Below are positions 61,745 through 64,000 of a stretch of DNA of 64,000 nt, one piece after another. Made by a program: the position numbers and the translations under genes. This DNA comes from Candidatus Rhodoluna planktonica. Lineage in GTDB: Bacteria > Actinomycetota > Actinomycetes > Actinomycetales > Microbacteriaceae. Positions within the stretch are counted from its first letter, which is position 1; every line of letters starts with the position of its first letter. The DNA lies in the NCBI RefSeq assembly GCF_001854225.1, contig NZ_CP015208.1, positions 62,001 through 126,000 of the forward strand. The letters are read 5' to 3'. Below the pieces are notes generated by a model. The model did no database searches and had not been told where the DNA came from. It saw only the letters and a program-made list of their open reading frames with translations.

Positions 61745-62125
61745 CTATTTTAGCAGGGCAGAAGCCAGAAATATGCCGGCATACACCATGAAAAGCGGGA
61801 TCGTGAGGTTCAAAAATAAATTTGCGATGGCCTGCATCAGTTTTTTCTCGCGAATAAATTCGAAAGTTTGAGCGGCAAAGCTTGAAAACGTGGATAGACC
61901 ACCGGCGAAACCGATCACCAATGCGGTCTGCCAGATGGCGGCGTTAGGGTCGACAAATCCTGAGGCAACCAAGGCTGCCAGCAACGAGGCCAGCGAATTC
62001 GCCAGCAAAATACCCCAAGGTAGCCAGCCATTGATTTGGGCAAACGCTAAGCGAAGAACTGAACCAACCCCACCCAATAATCCGGTGACCAGCAGAAATG
62101 GCAAGAAGGCGGTTAAGTTAGGCAC
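61745..62125 (-). CDS. crcB: FluC/CrcB fluoride channel subunit B
   Basis: A 126-residue four-helix membrane protein of the Fluc family, which exports fluoride passively. GGVGSVLRLAF in helix 1, N43 in LLANSLASLL and the Phe-box GGLSTFSSF (F80, F83) are all present. The GTG at 62125 follows GGAGG. It overlaps the other subunit gene by 8 bases. In Gram-positives two such genes encode a heterodimer. Confidence 0.9.
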   Translation of the reverse strand: MPNLTAFLPFLLVTGLLGGVGSVLRLAFAQINGWLPWGILLANSLASLLAALVASGFVDPNAAIWQTALVIGFAGGLSTFSSFAAQTFEFIREKKLMQAIANLFLNLTIPLFMVYAGIFLASALLK

Positions 62126-62495
62126 CTTGCGCCTCCGAAGATTCTCGGCTGCGTTTAACCAGCTGGGTAACGATGCCGTAAACCACCAAGCCCTGCACCA
62201 CCATGCCAAAAATCCAGAGCAAATTTTCGAGGTCAATGATTGGTGCGGCCAACCAAAGCGCAATTCCGCTCATGGTTGTGAAGCCGCCGGCAAACCCAAC
62301 CGACCAAAACGCACGCTGCTGTTGATTGTCGAAAAACTTGGCGTGGTTTGAAAAAGCCAAGGCAGCGGTACCCAAGGTGTTCACAATAAAAAGCCCAATG
62401 AGTGGGTCGGTTAACCCGGTGAGCAGCACTCGCAGCATGGTGCCCAAAGCGCCACCAGCAAAGGTCAGGGCAATTACGGGCAACGATAGCGGCAT
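62118..62495 (-). CDS. crcB: FluC/CrcB fluoride channel subunit A
   Basis: A 125-residue partner of the following FluC protein. GGALGTMLRVLL, N39 in FIVNTLGT and GGFTTMSGI are recognisable. The last replaces the Phe-box (TTFSTF-like) of active pores, so this subunit seems to lack both pore phenylalanines. The ATG at 62495 is 23 bases from the divergent LysE-type gene. There is no room for a fluoride riboswitch. Confidence 0.88.
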   Translation of the reverse strand: MPLSLPVIALTFAGGALGTMLRVLLTGLTDPLIGLFIVNTLGTAALAFSNHAKFFDNQQQRAFWSVGFAGGFTTMSGIALWLAAPIIDLENLLWIFGMVVQGLVVYGIVTQLVKRSRESSEAQGA

Positions 62496-62518
62496 GCCAT
62501 TTAGTCTAGGCTGGCAAG

Positions 62519-63154
62519 GTGCCAAGCCTTGCTGACTTCATCACCTTCGTCATCGCGTCGCTGATCATCATTGTGATCCCGGGGCCGAGCGTAGTGTTTT
62601 CAGTCGGCCGAACTTTGGCTTTGGGTCGCCCAGCTGGTTTAGCGACGGTCATCGGAAACGCAGTGGGTACTAGTGTCTGGGTTTTGTTTGCCGCCTTTGG
62701 CCTTGCCGGGTTGCTGCAACTTTTTCCACCGCTGATTGACATCGTCAAAATCATCGGCGCCCTTTATCTTGCCTACCTCGGAGTTCAAACAATTCGCAGC
62801 AGCGGCAATAAACACGCGGAAATCGCAGAGCAAAACCAAACCGCCAAAAGTGTGAAACAGATTTTTCGCGAAGGTTTCACGGTGGGTTTGGCCAACCCGA
62901 AAGTTGCTGTTTTCTTTACCGCGGTTTTGCCGCAATTTATCAACCCCGAAGGCAATTTCATCATCCAATTTTTGTTGCTCGGCTTAATTTTCGAAGTGCT
63001 CGGTGTGATCGGTGACTCTACCTACGTAATCGCCGCAGCCTATGTGCGCAACTGGATTTTGACTGTGCCGGCCAGGTTGACCCGCATTGTTAGCGTCGGC
63101 GGAATGATGATTGTCGGCCTGGCACTTTGGCTACTTATTGAAGCGGCGCTCTAA
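62519..63154 (+). CDS. LysE/RhtB-family exporter
   Basis: A 211-residue membrane protein with about six helices. The N-terminal IVIPGPSVVFSVGRTLALGR and GFTVGLANPKVAVFFTAVLPQF are the family motifs. Members export amino acids such as lysine, homoserine or leucine. The specific substrate is unknown. It starts at GTG 62519. Confidence 0.88.
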   Translation: MPSLADFITFVIASLIIIVIPGPSVVFSVGRTLALGRPAGLATVIGNAVGTSVWVLFAAFGLAGLLQLFPPLIDIVKIIGALYLAYLGVQTIRSSGNKHAEIAEQNQTAKSVKQIFREGFTVGLANPKVAVFFTAVLPQFINPEGNFIIQFLLLGLIFEVLGVIGDSTYVIAAAYVRNWILTVPARLTRIVSVGGMMIVGLALWLLIEAAL

Positions 63155-63185
63155 CCGGCGAGCTAACTTCGCCCGCGGTTGGGCA

Positions 63186-64000
63186 CTAAGCCACAGCAAG
63201 CAGGGTACTGGCCACTAGAGTCAGCGCAATTCCAACCTGTTGAATACGAGCGACGTGCTCTTTGAGAATAATTCGGGCTAGCAAAATTGTGCCGAGCGGA
63301 TAGAGCGCGGTGAGCACCCCAACCACGGTCAGGCTGCCGGTGCGCGAGGCCAGGGTAAACAAAATGTTGGCTGCCGCATCTAGAAAACCAGCCATGGCCA
63401 CGGTTAGCCAAATCTTGACATCCAGTTTGGATGGGGTGGAGGCGCTCGCCGAATTAGAGCTTTGGTCAGAATAAAAAGCCTCAGCAACCAAGGATCGCTT
63501 TCTGAAGAACACCACGGTTGCAATTATTGTCAGCCCAATAGCCGCTGTCGCACGCATCAAAATGATTGGGCCGATACCCGAATCGTGCGGTGACTGCGCC
63601 AGCGAAGAAACCGCTAGGCCGATTGCCGAGCCAGCCAGAATCGCTAGCAGCAAAGCTTTCAACTTTGGTTTTTCGACGTGCTCGCCCGGGATGAAACCAA
63701 CCAGAACAACCGCCAGCAGAGCTATGGCGATCGCCAACCAACCGAGCGCGTTAAAGTTTTCGCCTAAAAAACCAACGCCAATCAGCGCTGGCACAATCGC
63801 CGAAACCAGTGCTCCAAGTGGCGAGACAATGGATATTGGGCCGATTGCCAAAGACGCATACAGGGCCAACAGTGCAACCACCGAAAAAAGGCCAGCGGTA
63901 AAACCCCAAAAGAAGGTGTCCGCACTGAAACTGGCGCCCATAAAAGGTGACAGCAACAGCAGCAACATCAATCCTGAAAACGATGCAGCTGCGGTGACGA
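63186..64000 (-). CDS. EamA/DMT-family permease (5' end beyond the window)
   Basis: A membrane transporter with two EamA repeats, distinct from the one at 7831. About 271 residues are visible and the frame stays open to the right edge, where in-frame hydrophobic codons continue upstream of the TTG/ATG at 63971 and 63968. So the true start probably lies outside. YASLAIGPISIVSPLGALVSAIVPALIG and the C-terminal GVLTALYPLGTILLARIILKE are typical. Substrate unknown. Confidence 0.82.
   Translation of the reverse strand, partial: VTAAASFSGLMLLLLLSPFMGASFSADTFFWGFTAGLFSVVALLALYASLAIGPISIVSPLGALVSAIVPALIGVGFLGENFNALGWLAIAIALLAVVLVGFIPGEHVEKPKLKALLLAILAGSAIGLAVSSLAQSPHDSGIGPIILMRATAAIGLTIIATVVFFRKRSLVAEAFYSDQSSNSASASTPSKLDVKIWLTVAMAGFLDAAANILFTLASRTGSLTVVGVLTALYPLGTILLARIILKEHVARIQQVGIALTLVASTLLAVA

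Noticed and set aside
62496-62518. Possible fluoride riboswitch upstream of crcB
   Set aside because: The divergent gap is only 23 bases, too short for the aptamer.

Overview
The window looks like chromosome from a mid-GC (about 50-54% by eye) actinobacterium, most likely a small-genome Microbacteriaceae of the freshwater Luna type. This placement is inferred from gene families: a DUF3073 protein, GTP-dependent PEP carboxykinase, the long GapB-type GAPDH, class II GlpX fructose bisphosphatase, and a sterol-carrier-like gene beside purF. No rRNA, tRNA, CRISPR array, insertion sequence or prophage was seen.

Left part (1-9.6 kb): an inositol/polyol catabolic block (Gfo/Idh/MocA dehydrogenase, IolE-like dehydratase, IolG-like dehydrogenase, hydroxypyruvate-isomerase-like protein) whose three promoter regions share the perfect palindrome TGGAACGTTCCA, a probable LacI-type regulon. 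Between them lie glpX, gluconokinase and a serine beta-lactamase-like hydrolase.

9.6-20.8 kb: an IclR regulator diverges from an eleven-gene same-strand run. It has a four-gene quaternary-amine-type ABC importer, then a formaldehyde-activating-enzyme (Fae) homologue, an enolase-superfamily dehydratase, two aldehyde dehydrogenases, a beta-hydroxyacid dehydrogenase, an iron-type alcohol dehydrogenase and a CitE-like lyase. The substrate is not known to me. This is one of the two best candidates for an undescribed system.

20.8-25.6 kb: a 1065-codon gene joins a complete GTP-PEPCK to a complete GapB-type GAPDH in one reading frame, behind a structured leader, and is followed by aspA. This PEPCK-GAPDH fusion is the other main candidate.

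25.7-28.3 kb: secreted and membrane proteins, one made of 40 gapless octapeptide repeats. 28.3-37.1 kb: a divergent amino-sugar locus (SIS isomerase/deaminase, ROK kinase, PfkB kinase, class II aldolase against ABC importer, DeoR regulator and deacetylase). It fits N-acetylgalactosamine breakdown through tagatose phosphates, with repeated putative DeoR sites in the shared promoter.

37-46.4 kb: a FN3/OmpA-like secreted protein, a dienelactone hydrolase and an AT-richer defence patch (type II restriction-modification pair and a fused DUF262-DUF1524 protein). 46.5-57.7 kb: purine genes purL, purQ, purS, purC, purD, purF and purM with accessory genes. 57.7-64 kb: a ferric-iron ABC importer with a possible IdeR box, DUF3073, a FluC fluoride-channel pair, a LysE exporter and a DMT permease cut by the window end.
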